Shown: positions 48,460 through 58,198 of the stretch, in pieces | Layout of the letters: the number at the start of each line of letters is the position of its first letter | How positions within the stretch are numbered: position 1 is the stretch's first letter | Virus record (IMG/VR): IMGVR_UViG_3300046092_000062 | Span: 249,866-313,865 of that record | DNA from: a virus | Direction: 5' to 3' (one strand) | DNA length: 64,000 bases | The notes under the pieces: model-generated | The model's database searches: none | What the model was told of the DNA's origin: nothing | What the model saw: the letters and a program-made list of their open reading frames with translations, nothing else | Position numbers and translations under genes: made by a program

Positions 48460-50907
48460 TCAGTATTTAGCATCGTAGCGGGCACGTAGCCACGCCCACT
48501 CAAAGCTCAACTGTAGCTTTGCTAAATCACCCTGCACTTCTTCGTAGTATGCAACTGCATCGTTAGCACCGTCTATGCTGTAATTGCTGTAATTGCCCGA
48601 TGCAACCGTGCGCCATGTTTCAAGTCTATGCTCAGTTTCTAGTGTAGGCTGCGTATCCATAAACAATCGCAGCTTTAACACCTCTCTAAATGCTGTGCGC
48701 CATGTGGTCCAAGCGTCTTGGTTATAGTGAGCTACCCCGCTTAAAATAGGCACCGATTCGTGCGGTTGTGACAGTGTAAAGTCAATTCCAGGATCGTTAT
48801 TTGCTAAAACAAGGCTCTTATTGTAGGCAATCATTCCTTGGTGTCCGTACACTAGTCCATTGACGGGATTCTTTGCATTAAAGATGTAATGCTTGGGACC
48901 TTGCCAATAGTCTGGGCGGAACTCCCATATATCCCTGTTACCAAACACTTCTAGCTTGGCAAACACTGCTAGAAACCAATCTGTTGTGCTGGCCTGCGCT
49001 GCCGCTTGATATGCTGCTACACGCCCATTAACTCCACGGATCCATTTTACATCACGATTGCTCATGTACTCAGTATGCTCAAACCATTTCTGTTCGTCTG
49101 GTTCGCCATTGCTGATAAACACAATGTCCAAATCCTTTACTGCCTTCATATTACGCAATCGGGGATGCTCTACTAGATGCGGATAATCGTAAATTTGCGT
49201 TTTGAGATACTTCTTAATATCACGCGGAATCAAGCTGGTACTTTTGTCTGCACCAATGTCAATTGCAACGCGATCTTTTTCAGTCCACAGGCATGTGGTA
49301 TACCCGGTCATGCTAGTGAATTGTTTTTCCTTTGTAAACAAGGCATAGGGTGTAGTGAAGTTGTGATTCTTAATAGCGTTGATTAGATTGTCATGATCGT
49401 AGTGAACTGCTGGGACTGGGTAACGTGTTACTTCGTGCCCTTCTATATAGTTGATCACATTAAACCAATCCAACAACTCCAGTTCAACCATTTGCTTTTT
49501 AAATGACTCAACGTGAATGTAGAATGTGTCGCCACGCTTCTCTGGTGAGAGTGTCCATCTAGATTCATTAGAGAAGCAATGAATCATCTCACGTTGCCAC
49601 GGCTCAGGTTCCCACGTGAAGTCAAAGTCTCTGTAATCGCAAATGCTGTTGAGGATCCACACATACTCAGTGTCTGCGTTTTGCATGATACGCTTAAAGG
49701 TATCAAAATATGTGTTTACAAAACGTGTCTTAACCATGTCCGGATATGTGTTTAACATTGCCGGGTAATCGATTTCGCTTTCCGGATTGCCGTGGTCCAC
49801 AAAATACATGTCGCAGTTGGTGTCGGGCTTTACTACGCTTTGGTCAGACACAAAGTTTAAGCTAGGAAACTCTTCTATACCCTTTGCCCACTCTGTGTGT
49901 CGATTGAATTCCCACTTGTTGATTAGGAATGTGTCACTCCATTTGTTATGCTGACTTGGAAACACATGAGTCATGTACTGTTGCCATGGTTCGGCGTGCC
50001 AGTGGAAGTCAAAATTAGAATAGTCATACTCGCTGCTAACTACCCAAAACTTATTGGTCTTGCTTCGTGTAACACATCGCTTGATTGTGTCCATCATGCT
50101 GTTAGCATAACGAACCTTAGTGACATTGTGTATTTCATTAAGTCTATCATACCGCACCTGTGCTGTAGGGTTGCCTTTATCAACAAAGAAAATGTCCAGC
50201 ACTTGCATTGCAGTTAATTTGTGATAGCCAGGTGTAGGCATAGGTCCTGCAAAGCTAATGTCTGTTGCTCCGGGTACGGTATAAGTTAAGCCAATGCTTT
50301 GTTGATAGTCACTGCCAAAATGATAAACATAAAGTGGATCAAGCGGATTAGGATGCCAACTAAAGTCTACTGTAGACTCGTTAATCTCTTCAGGGATCGC
50401 CCAATGCGTTTTGTCCGCTAATGCAGTAACCGTAAACGCATTACCGAACTTGATGCCAGTTGTATGCAACATGGTGTAGTAAACACCACTGGCACTCTGA
50501 TGCTGACTAGGAAAGTGGTAAGTGTAGTTACCTTCTGTTGTATCCGGATGCCAAGTTAGATCCACCGAGGATGGGTCAATATAATCAGGTATCGTCCAGC
50601 CCGCAGGATAAGGCAATCGTTTAACTGATTGTTCAGTTCTAAAGTGATATTGTTTATGCGCATGGGTGTCTACGTGCGCAAGAAACACATCACCACATCG
50701 TTGATGCTGACTTGGCCACACATGCAAATGACTGTGTTCCCACGGCACAGGACGCCAATTAAAATCGAAGCCTGTGTAATCGTTGCCCCCATAAATATAC
50801 CAGTAGTACCCAGTTTTACACTTGGCCGCTGCTGCTTCTATGCTCGGCGCATATTGCTCAAATGCAAATAGGTTTGGCTTGCGGCCATAATAAAATACGT
50901 CAAACAT
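48460..50907 (-). CDS. Large repeat protein, glycosyltransferase-like, 815 aa
   Basis: A unit pattern F-D-F-x-W-x-P-x-PW...H-x-F-P-S-Q-H...D-x-F is visible in about five to six imperfect copies (near residues 47, 114, 180, 299, 427 and 690), each preceded by a strand-rich segment such as LDIFFVDKGNP or LDIVFISNGEP. These segments resemble the first strand and DXD-region of GT-A glycosyltransferases, so it may be a multi-domain sugar transferase or sugar-binding protein. I cannot confirm catalytic residues. Its ATG overlaps that of the divergent gene at 50906. Confidence 0.5.
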   Translation of the reverse strand: MFDVFYYGRKPNLFAFEQYAPSIEAAAAKCKTGYYWYIYGGNDYTGFDFNWRPVPWEHSHLHVWPSQHQRCGDVFLAHVDTHAHKQYHFRTEQSVKRLPYPAGWTIPDYIDPSSVDLTWHPDTTEGNYTYHFPSQHQSASGVYYTMLHTTGIKFGNAFTVTALADKTHWAIPEEINESTVDFSWHPNPLDPLYVYHFGSDYQQSIGLTYTVPGATDISFAGPMPTPGYHKLTAMQVLDIFFVDKGNPTAQVRYDRLNEIHNVTKVRYANSMMDTIKRCVTRSKTNKFWVVSSEYDYSNFDFHWHAEPWQQYMTHVFPSQHNKWSDTFLINKWEFNRHTEWAKGIEEFPSLNFVSDQSVVKPDTNCDMYFVDHGNPESEIDYPAMLNTYPDMVKTRFVNTYFDTFKRIMQNADTEYVWILNSICDYRDFDFTWEPEPWQREMIHCFSNESRWTLSPEKRGDTFYIHVESFKKQMVELELLDWFNVINYIEGHEVTRYPVPAVHYDHDNLINAIKNHNFTTPYALFTKEKQFTSMTGYTTCLWTEKDRVAIDIGADKSTSLIPRDIKKYLKTQIYDYPHLVEHPRLRNMKAVKDLDIVFISNGEPDEQKWFEHTEYMSNRDVKWIRGVNGRVAAYQAAAQASTTDWFLAVFAKLEVFGNRDIWEFRPDYWQGPKHYIFNAKNPVNGLVYGHQGMIAYNKSLVLANNDPGIDFTLSQPHESVPILSGVAHYNQDAWTTWRTAFREVLKLRLFMDTQPTLETEHRLETWRTVASGNYSNYSIDGANDAVAYYEEVQGDLAKLQLSFEWAWLRARYDAKY

Positions 50908-52024
50908 GTATAATCTTAACAGTCATTACGAAAACATCTATCACTTCTTGTCTACTATTGTAGCACAACCAAGGGTATTATATCTACACCCATTTGGATC
51001 GAGTCAACCGGAAAACATCGAAGTGCTAGCAAAAGACATGAGTCATTTGCCCAATAACGGCGACCCATTGTTTATCTTCTACGATCAAGAACCCATTTAC
51101 GGTGCGTACAATTTTAGGTTATTTGATTACATCAGAGATAACATGAGTGGCCCATTTGTTCTAGTCACTACGGAAAAGGAAAGTAGTGCCGTTGAAGATA
51201 TTCGTACTCGTTACGGATGGGAGGTTGTGTATTACTTTCATCATGTGTTTGCTGCACACGATTGGTTTCGCGGATACAGTTACGATAGCAGATTAACGCT
51301 ACCAGTAGATAGAACAATAAAAAAGAAGTATGTAACATTTAATAGACTCACTAGTAATTCGAGGGTGTATAGAAGTTTGTTGATTAGTGAACTAATCGAA
51401 CGCAATATCCTGAGCAAAGGGCATGTTAGTTATAATGACACCTGCCCAGATGGCGGATCATACGCGGACAACTTATCGTCTGCTGCGTCCAATTGGTTAA
51501 TCTCATGGGATGTAGCGAACAAAGCCATTGCAAATATTTCAACAGCACCATTGCCATTGCGTGTTGACTACAAAGACCGTGATTCAATTCCTAATCATAG
51601 CTTTGTATTAAGTGCAGTACCAGAGACACAGGAGAGTTTTGTGTATGTAGTCACTGAGACTTGCTTCTGGGATCGCAAACATCACCTAACTGAAAAGATA
51701 TTCAAACCTATTGTAAGTCAAATGCCCTTCTTACTTGTCGGGCCTGCTCACAACTTAAAGTATTTACGCGAATACGGATTTGAAACATTTGGCCAATGGT
51801 GGGATGAAAGTTACGACGATATCGAAGACCCTGTGCTGCGACTAAAAGCTGTTGCGGATGTATTAGAAACTATTTGCAAAAAGACAGACAAACAACTAGA
51901 GCGTATGCTTAAAGAAATGCAGGATGTGCTTTCATACAACTATAATCGATTCTACAGCCAAGACTTCCTGGATGCAGCATGGTGCGAACTAACCGATAAT
52001 CTACGATTCGCTATTCCTCTTTAA
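50906..52024 (+). CDS. Glycosyltransferase-like protein, 372 aa
   Basis: The only rightward gene in this region. The end carries a pattern I know from phage exostosin or fucosyltransferase-like proteins: VVTETCFWDRKHHLTEKIFKPI, PFLLVGPAHNLKYLREYGFETFGQWWDESYDD. The family moves sugars. ATG 50906 lies in ACATGT, shared with the start of the leftward gene at 50907. The stop overlaps the stop of the leftward kinase gene. Confidence 0.7.
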   Translation: MYNLNSHYENIYHFLSTIVAQPRVLYLHPFGSSQPENIEVLAKDMSHLPNNGDPLFIFYDQEPIYGAYNFRLFDYIRDNMSGPFVLVTTEKESSAVEDIRTRYGWEVVYYFHHVFAAHDWFRGYSYDSRLTLPVDRTIKKKYVTFNRLTSNSRVYRSLLISELIERNILSKGHVSYNDTCPDGGSYADNLSSAASNWLISWDVANKAIANISTAPLPLRVDYKDRDSIPNHSFVLSAVPETQESFVYVVTETCFWDRKHHLTEKIFKPIVSQMPFLLVGPAHNLKYLREYGFETFGQWWDESYDDIEDPVLRLKAVADVLETICKKTDKQLERMLKEMQDVLSYNYNRFYSQDFLDAAWCELTDNLRFAIPL

Positions 52025-52443
52025 TGCTTCATGTACTTTGCAACTACTTCTGCTAGTTGCTTATGTGTATCATCAAACCAAGTGCTAACATGGTAATCGC
52101 AGTTGATGGGTTTTTCAAACAGTTTATTAGTGTCTTCAAATCTACCTTCATTGATAGTGTCCATCCACACTGTGAACTCAGCATCAAATTCTGCTCTTGC
52201 TGCTTCTGTGGGGCATACAAAATCTGCTACTGCAATCTTACCAGCTTTAACTACACCGTCGGCTAGATACTTCATACGCATTGCCTGCCTCATACGACCT
52301 TCTGGTGTAAAGTCCCAGTCATTGTATTCCTTGCGTACTGCATCTGCGTTAAGCCATACTCCGCCGATTAGATCTGCAAATGGTTTAGCCAATGTGCTCT
52401 TGCCACTTCCCGGCAATCCAAATATCAGTATCTTCTTAGTCAT
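52021..52443 (-). CDS. P-loop kinase (adenylylsulfate-kinase-like), 140 aa
   Basis: Walker A GLPGSGKST at the N-terminus, then a short ADAVRKEYNDWDF segment and VADFVCP, in the order seen in APS kinases and other small nucleotide kinases. Substrate could be APS (linking to the sulfotransferases) or another small molecule. The stop overlaps the + strand gene's stop. ATGA-coupled to the nucleotidyltransferase. Confidence 0.65.
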   Translation of the reverse strand: MTKKILIFGLPGSGKSTLAKPFADLIGGVWLNADAVRKEYNDWDFTPEGRMRQAMRMKYLADGVVKAGKIAVADFVCPTEAARAEFDAEFTVWMDTINEGRFEDTNKLFEKPINCDYHVSTWFDDTHKQLAEVVAKYMKH

Positions 52444-52799
52444 TTTAGACCCATTTCTAATCTAATTTTTGTAGCACTTATGTTATGAATTTGTTCATCA
52501 AAAGTTTCTTTCTCTATTGAGTACCCAACCTCTCGTCCGTATGTGATATTTGTTATATTCGGAACTACTAAGATTTCATATTGACCTGCATACATTGGAT
52601 CTAAGTCTTTCTGTATATTAGCAATCACTTCGTTGAGTGTAAATGGATTGGACTCATTCCATCCCTGACAGTCCCTAATCATAATACACACCTGTCCAGT
52701 TTTAGCAATAGCACGTTCGAACAATGCACGGTGGCCGGCATGCCAGGGCTGCCATCTTCCTAGCATTTGTACCGTCGGTTTCTTCCAATCAAATTTCAT
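52440..52799 (-). CDS. Cytidylyltransferase-like nucleotidyltransferase, 119 aa
   Basis: GRWQPWHAGHRALFERA is the HxGH nucleotide site, and ISATKIRLEM the second site (ISxTxxR). The family joins a nucleotide to a phosphate-bearing group (as in CTP:glycerol-3-phosphate or PPAT-type enzymes). ATG at 52799 is used; a TTG four codons upstream is less likely. ATGA-coupled on both sides. Confidence 0.75.
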   Translation of the reverse strand: MKFDWKKPTVQMLGRWQPWHAGHRALFERAIAKTGQVCIMIRDCQGWNESNPFTLNEVIANIQKDLDPMYAGQYEILVVPNITNITYGREVGYSIEKETFDEQIHNISATKIRLEMGLK

Positions 52800-52999
52800 T
52801 CTCTTCCCCAAATAATTTTGTTCCAGACACGTTCGTGTATAAAATATAACACGGTGTTAATTACTAATTGTGTTGATGCTATTGCTCCGGCTATTTGAAG
52901 GTTGCCGAGTACCAAATACGATATCAATAAAGTTGATGCCGTACCGGTTACTCTCCAACTAATAGTCTTAGCAATGCTTCTACCAGTCGCTTCAGTCAT
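52796..52999 (-). CDS. DUF2061 membrane protein, 67 aa
   Basis: Two hydrophobic helices and YFIHERVWNKIIWG at the end, matching the paralogue at 27634. ATGA-coupled to the carbamoyltransferase and nucleotidyltransferase. Function unknown. Confidence 0.65.
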   Translation of the reverse strand: MTEATGRSIAKTISWRVTGTASTLLISYLVLGNLQIAGAIASTQLVINTVLYFIHERVWNKIIWGRE

Positions 53000-54483
53000 G
53001 AACAGACCTTTACGCCATACAACTGTTCGAATCTATCTGCATCTGCACGATCGTTTACCATTGGTTCCCCACGTATGTTAAGACTTGTGTTTAACAACAT
53101 AGGGCACCCTGTCATCACGTACCATTTTTCGAGCAGCTCTCTAATGCCGCTTCCATCTTTTGGCACTGTCTGTACACGACTAGTTCCGTCAGCGTGAACG
53201 ATAGCAGGAAATAGGTCAGGAACCCTACACCTAGCGACTGACTGCATATACCTACTATGCTCGAACCCACGAGGCATATCAAAGTAAGTATCAGCCAGTT
53301 CTTCCAAAATAACTGGCGCAAAGGGTCTGAATTGTTGTCTACGTTTGATGTCATTTACTTTCTCCTTAATCTCGCTGCCTCTAGGATCTGCAAGCAGGCT
53401 TCTGTTTCCAAGTGCTCTTGGACCGAACTCGGCTCTCCCGGAAGCCACTCCCACAATTTGCCGAGTAAGTAACTCGTCCAGAACGTCGTTAACAGGGTAA
53501 GGGCCAGGAATATTATGCCCGAGATAAGCGTCATGCCAGTTAAGGGCACCCCCATAAGCCAGAGCGGCAGCACCAAGGCTACTGCCAGCATCCCCAGGGT
53601 TAGGCATAATCCATATATTCTCAAAGTAGTTTCCTATACGTGCATTTGCTGCACAGTTTAAAGCGCATCCGCCCATGTATACAAGGTTGTCACTCCACTT
53701 AAATTGCTTTGCGCGAAGCATGACGTTGAGAATCAAATCCTCAGCCAGGTCCTGTGCTGCGGCCGCAATATCCATGTCACTAAAGTTAGACAGGTACTTT
53801 GTACTCATGCCCATGTGCAAGTTTTCTTTAAACTTGATTTCCCATTCGTCGGATACCAAGTCTAGCTTCATTATGTCTTTAGCATATCCGCCACCATAAG
53901 CAGCCATGCCCATTAGAATGTATTCTTCGTCTAGTGGGCGTAGGCCAACGAGCTTAGTAGCTCCAGTATAAAAGAGTCCGATTGAATGTGGGTAATTCTG
54001 TTGCCAAAGTCGCTTATAAGTTGCTTTACCGTTGCTATCATATTCTGCTCCCCAAATTGAGATAGTTTCAAATTCACCAATGGCGTCAATAACAACTACT
54101 GTGGCCTTGTTGAAACTGCTGGTCTGAAATCCCGCTGCTGCATGGCTCAGATGATGATTGTAGTTCTTATAGTACTTTAGATCCCACCACTTGGCATGCC
54201 CAATCTGCTTATGCACAAGTTTCTTAACGCTGAGCTTATCCCACTCGAATCCTTGTCCTGCATAAGCCTGACGCAACTGCTTATATAGAGGACGTTCGTA
54301 ATAAGCCACGGTCTGGATGGGATTGTATTCCTCGAGCTTACGAATAAGTGGACTACAGAAATTAGCATCTGACTTTGACTTACTATATCTTTCGGAATGA
54401 CTGGCGAAAAGGATGTTCCCATCTTCGTCTAATACTGTTGCGGCTGCGTCATGATAACCAGCCGAGATGCCTAATATGTTCAT
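52996..54483 (-). CDS. Carbamoyltransferase (TobZ/NodU family), 495 aa
   Basis: ISAGYHDAAA at the N-terminus, HHLSHAAAGF, GGCALNCAAN, NPGDAGSSLGAA, GRAEFGPRALGNRS and the C-terminal LNTSLNIRGEPMV are all present, so the protein is complete. The family uses carbamoyl phosphate and ATP to carbamoylate sugar or antibiotic hydroxyls; phage members have been proposed to act in DNA hypermodification. The sugar-modifying neighbours fit either role. ATGA overlap with the DUF2061 gene. Confidence 0.9.
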   Translation of the reverse strand: MNILGISAGYHDAAATVLDEDGNILFASHSERYSKSKSDANFCSPLIRKLEEYNPIQTVAYYERPLYKQLRQAYAGQGFEWDKLSVKKLVHKQIGHAKWWDLKYYKNYNHHLSHAAAGFQTSSFNKATVVVIDAIGEFETISIWGAEYDSNGKATYKRLWQQNYPHSIGLFYTGATKLVGLRPLDEEYILMGMAAYGGGYAKDIMKLDLVSDEWEIKFKENLHMGMSTKYLSNFSDMDIAAAAQDLAEDLILNVMLRAKQFKWSDNLVYMGGCALNCAANARIGNYFENIWIMPNPGDAGSSLGAAALAYGGALNWHDAYLGHNIPGPYPVNDVLDELLTRQIVGVASGRAEFGPRALGNRSLLADPRGSEIKEKVNDIKRRQQFRPFAPVILEELADTYFDMPRGFEHSRYMQSVARCRVPDLFPAIVHADGTSRVQTVPKDGSGIRELLEKWYVMTGCPMLLNTSLNIRGEPMVNDRADADRFEQLYGVKVCS

Positions 54484-54994
54484 TTATTTTATCTGCTATT
54501 CTTTGATGACCTAGCTCCAGCGGATGCCCGCCAGGTCCTTTAGGGCAATCGCCCATCCACTCTACCATACTGCCCGGTATCCAATTGCCTACATTGCAAT
54601 TAGGAACATCAAACGTTCTTACGAATACATAAGGTATATTGCGATCACGCAAGTACGCATCTAACATTAACACTTGCGTAAAAAACTTTGTCTTGGCCCA
54701 TTCTTCGTCCCAATCTAAAAATACATGATCGCAAATTGATCCATACTTTCTATGACTACTTGGAGTAAGGTGTTGTCCGTTTACTTCTATCCTATTAGGA
54801 GTAGTCCATGCAATAATTGCATAGGTTGGGTAATGATTCTCCACTGCGACTACAGTAGACTTAATGATTGCATCATTACTGTAGCCTGGCTGAGCTCTAT
54901 TCATAACAGGGCAGTCTAATAACTCTGGCCACGGTTTTTGGCCGTTTGTTAGTTCTTCCCCGTATGTAAAGCTGTCGCCGTTAACAAACATCAT
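54449..54994 (-). CDS. SGNH-hydrolase-like protein, 181 aa
   Basis: GDSFTYGEEL has the candidate nucleophile serine; PGYSND the Gly/Asn block, and GGHPLELGHQRIAD the His block. Likely an esterase or acyltransferase. Overlaps the carbamoyltransferase by 35 bases. Confidence 0.65.
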   Translation of the reverse strand: MMFVNGDSFTYGEELTNGQKPWPELLDCPVMNRAQPGYSNDAIIKSTVVAVENHYPTYAIIAWTTPNRIEVNGQHLTPSSHRKYGSICDHVFLDWDEEWAKTKFFTQVLMLDAYLRDRNIPYVFVRTFDVPNCNVGNWIPGSMVEWMGDCPKGPGGHPLELGHQRIADKINEHIRHLGWLS

Positions 54995-55015
54995 TTGTAT
55001 ATAAATGGATCGCGC

Positions 55016-55840
55016 TTACGCAATTCCTTGAGTTTCTTGCGGTAACGAATTTCCAGACGGATTCTGTTGTACAGACTTTTTAACCAGTTCATTGAATTGT
55101 TCTTTCATTAATAGGGCTGCGTCACTGTGCGCTTGCTCTAGCGGATGTGTGGTACCTATAGGGTATTTATTTTCCTTTGCCCACTGATAGAAACCTCTTG
55201 GGTTGCATGTTTCATTGAACTTAGTTCCTGCAGGAAACCAATACCATTTCAACAAATCAATTTGGTTTACAAGACTCATAATAGTAGGATCGTTTTGGCT
55301 AACGGTGTAGTTATAGATCAAGCTATTGTCTGCACAAGTAAACATGTAGGGAATGCCTTTTACTTGAAGGTAATTTTGAAGGTACACAATTTCTTTAAGA
55401 CTTGAATACACTTCCCAATATTCCGTAGAACCCACGTGTGCGTAGAACGTTCTTGCAAAATCTGCAACACCAGTCGTCTGCGCTCTGCCGATGGTCTCCA
55501 GCTGGGCATCCAGAATAGCCTTATCCTTAGTAACGAATTCTTTTTCAATTTCTCTTGCATCTTGTTTTATCGTCCACGAGTTAATGCTGTACCATGGACT
55601 TTTGCGCTGCTTTGTATCGTATGCAAATCTAAACTCGTAACGACCGGAAAATGTCCAGCTAACGATTACACCAGTTACCCCGCCTTGCTCGCAACGTTCA
55701 ATGGTGGTGCGGGCAATAGCATCGTTGCTATATCCCGGCCATGCAACGCACTCGTCTGCGCCTAACAATGCTGTAAAGGTATTGGCTGGGCTTGCTAGCT
55801 CACTGCCATAAACAAAACTATCGCCTGCTGCTATAATCAT
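55016..55840 (-). CDS. SGNH-hydrolase-like protein, 274 aa
   Basis: GDSFVYGSEL (nucleophile), PGYSNDAIA (Gly/Asn block) and TTHPLEQAH (His block) match the neighbouring SGNH gene, so the two are related (274 versus 181 aa). Each family member acts on ester bonds; the pair may remove or add acyl groups on a surface sugar. The start overlaps the end of the next gene by 23 bases. Confidence 0.65.
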   Translation of the reverse strand: MIIAAGDSFVYGSELASPANTFTALLGADECVAWPGYSNDAIARTTIERCEQGGVTGVIVSWTFSGRYEFRFAYDTKQRKSPWYSINSWTIKQDAREIEKEFVTKDKAILDAQLETIGRAQTTGVADFARTFYAHVGSTEYWEVYSSLKEIVYLQNYLQVKGIPYMFTCADNSLIYNYTVSQNDPTIMSLVNQIDLLKWYWFPAGTKFNETCNPRGFYQWAKENKYPIGTTHPLEQAHSDAALLMKEQFNELVKKSVQQNPSGNSLPQETQGIA

Positions 55841-56921
55841 ATCCAGGCTTTAAACGGTCGATTTGTTGTTGGTAGTAGTCCGGGTCTGTCCAAGTGTAGG
55901 GATATAGGGAGCGTAGTACATTCCCTTGCCCGTCATCTGTAGTGATCCCCTGTATGTCAAGGTATTTAGAGAGGATGGGCCATATGCTGGCGTAATCAGT
56001 TGTGCCAAAACTTTCTTGCAACGAAACTTGGCCCACTGGGTGGTATCCATAGTTATATTGCGTGTCATGTAAGTCGAATCCGTTGCGGACAAGCCAATCC
56101 CTAAATCCTGTAAGCTCTCGGGTGTGCCAAGGATGCGGACCATTAAAGCATACATCTTGTGCCCATTCGATGTCAAACTCCCCGCTATAGTAACGTAGGT
56201 GAGTAATAGCATCACAAGTGGCCTGGTCAATATCGACTCCCGCCTCATCTCTATAGACTTCAAACAGTGTTTTGCCAATTTGTGTCCAATGTAGGTATAC
56301 TTCCCCGAAGCGTCTGTCATATCGAGATTCGTCAAATGTAGTTCTATGTACTGATGGGAATTCATGGCGTGGGCAATTTAAGAATGTTGTAATTTGACTA
56401 GGACGAATCCACTCAGGCTGTGTTGCTTTCTTGCGCTGACTTAACATTAAACTTTCTGCTTCGTGGCACAGCAAGTTTAGTTGACGGATAGCAAACTTTG
56501 TGGTGTAGTCTGCCCGCTTGTAATATTCACTAAGTCCGTTAACAGTGCCTTGCAGTATCTCAAAATGATTGTGCAACTTGTTCATCAAGTCTTGGTTGGG
56601 ATCGAGTGTAATTGGATCACGTAATGTGGTATGAGTATACAGTTCTTCGATATGATAGTCGTCAAAGAAACTGTTAATCTCATTTACTGCCCAAAACAGT
56701 TCTTGGCAAATAAAACGCAAGTCACGTTGGCTATCCGGAAATCCCAAAAAGCAAAAGTTCTTTTCAAGATAGAGATTACGCTGCACTACATCCTGCAATG
56801 CTTCGAACCACAGTTTACCCATTGACGTATCATTCACGTTAATGTAGTAATCTAACGTGTCACTTTTGTCTAACGGGTTTTGTAGTGTTACTGTTACTTT
56901 GTTCAAATTGAATCCCACCAT
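55818..56921 (-). CDS. Hypothetical protein, 367 aa
   Basis: Aromatic- and Asp/Asn-rich, no signal or membrane segment. Residues 1-140 look helical with a short beta start (NKVTVTLQNPLDKSDTLDYYIN); the rest has YHPVGQVSLQESFG and a Tyr-rich C-terminus. It overlaps both neighbours and so belongs to the radical SAM operon. No family recognised. Confidence 0.5.
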   Translation of the reverse strand: MVGFNLNKVTVTLQNPLDKSDTLDYYINVNDTSMGKLWFEALQDVVQRNLYLEKNFCFLGFPDSQRDLRFICQELFWAVNEINSFFDDYHIEELYTHTTLRDPITLDPNQDLMNKLHNHFEILQGTVNGLSEYYKRADYTTKFAIRQLNLLCHEAESLMLSQRKKATQPEWIRPSQITTFLNCPRHEFPSVHRTTFDESRYDRRFGEVYLHWTQIGKTLFEVYRDEAGVDIDQATCDAITHLRYYSGEFDIEWAQDVCFNGPHPWHTRELTGFRDWLVRNGFDLHDTQYNYGYHPVGQVSLQESFGTTDYASIWPILSKYLDIQGITTDDGQGNVLRSLYPYTWTDPDYYQQQIDRLKPGYDYSSRR

Positions 56922-58198
56922 TCTAACACCGCAGGTCTGCCTGCAAGTATATCTCTCATAGTATACTGGTCATTGCGAATTTGTTCAAGTTTTTCGATAC
57001 GAGCTTTGCCACGCTTTAGTCCATCTTGATATTCGTTGGGCCATTGTTCAGCAAATGTGGGTCTAGTTTTCAGCTGGACTAAGATATCCTTTAACGGATC
57101 GTTACTGATTAAGTTAAGTTGTTCGTCTATCCATTCATCAAGCAGATGTCTAGGTAGGGCTAAAGGTGACATAACTATGTCCGGACTGAAACTAAAAATT
57201 ACTTTGGCAAGGATGTCGACGTTGAGTTCTTGGGACAGTCGTTGCATGGATTCGAGCTCGAACATACCTGGCAAAGTGAGTGTAAAGTCGATTCGCATTT
57301 GGCGACGGTGACGTTGGATCGCAATTCCTGCACGGAAGTTTTCAAGCCATCTAGTGTAATCAAGGCCTGTTCTAATGTATTCGCCAATTTTTCCCGTGCC
57401 GTCAAGACTTGCACATATTTGCCAATCCCGTATATTAGCAAGGATATCAGTATAGAGGTTAACACCCCGATAAGTAGTTCGAGAAAGATTTGTATTATAT
57501 CGTGCATAGACATTTTGGCCATCTCCTAGTTCTATGATGCGTTGCATATAGCGCCAGTGTTGTTCATACATGAGTGGTTCTCCGCCAACCCAGTACACTT
57601 CTTCAACACGGTGTTCTTCGACGGCTTGACTAAACTCTGCCTCAATTTCTCTATCTTGAAATTGCTCAATTTGTTTTTTGACTTCAGGTTGCATCCAAGT
57701 ATTCTTTGGATTGGACCAATCTATCATGTTATGCTGTCTTTGCTCTGTCTCCCAACTACTACTTAACATGTCACCACACATACGGCACTTGAAATTACAT
57801 AGATTGGTAAATCTGTAATCCCAACTAACAGGTTTCATTGTAGTGTAGCCTGTTTCGTCCGTTGCATTTATTACAACATTGTAATCGTACTTATGTCCAA
57901 ACATGTGATCAAAATAGCTGCGGTAAACGGAGGTATTCAACAGTTTATCATTACATACTTCACACTCTGGTAGGGTTTCCCCAGCAATCATGCGACGACG
58001 GACCGACCGCATGTGCTCGCTATTCCAGTGTTCTTCCAGAGTTATCGGTATATAACGTCCTGTACCCGCCGAAACGTCGATATACTGTTGAAAATTTTGT
58101 GCAGGTTCGCGACTAGCGCAACACATTCTGCGTTCTGTTTGTGGGCTTAGATACGTATGCACCCAAGGTGCAAGGCACATAGTAGCAGGTTTATTCAT
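56903..58198 (-). CDS. Radical SAM protein with N-terminal twitch domain 1, 431 aa
   Basis: The radical SAM motif is C134-x3-C138-x2-C141 (LCNFKCRMCG), followed by a GGEPL segment (WVGGEPLMYE). Upstream cysteines C8, C26, C27, C79 and C82 are placed as in N-terminal twitch (SPASM-like) domains that hold an extra iron-sulfur cluster. Such enzymes modify peptides, sugars or other small molecules. The start overlaps the next gene by 8 bases. Confidence 0.85.
   Translation of the reverse strand: MNKPATMCLAPWVHTYLSPQTERRMCCASREPAQNFQQYIDVSAGTGRYIPITLEEHWNSEHMRSVRRRMIAGETLPECEVCNDKLLNTSVYRSYFDHMFGHKYDYNVVINATDETGYTTMKPVSWDYRFTNLCNFKCRMCGDMLSSSWETEQRQHNMIDWSNPKNTWMQPEVKKQIEQFQDREIEAEFSQAVEEHRVEEVYWVGGEPLMYEQHWRYMQRIIELGDGQNVYARYNTNLSRTTYRGVNLYTDILANIRDWQICASLDGTGKIGEYIRTGLDYTRWLENFRAGIAIQRHRRQMRIDFTLTLPGMFELESMQRLSQELNVDILAKVIFSFSPDIVMSPLALPRHLLDEWIDEQLNLISNDPLKDILVQLKTRPTFAEQWPNEYQDGLKRGKARIEKLEQIRNDQYTMRDILAGRPAVLEWWDSI

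Noticed and set aside
53115-53624. Minus-strand alternative frames inside the carbamoyltransferase gene
   Set aside because: They overlap an intact, motif-complete gene; the hydrophobic stretches are frame artefacts.
57199-57522. 107-codon frame with a hydrophobic segment inside radical SAM copy 1
   Set aside because: Out of frame with a complete radical SAM gene; no ribosome site.
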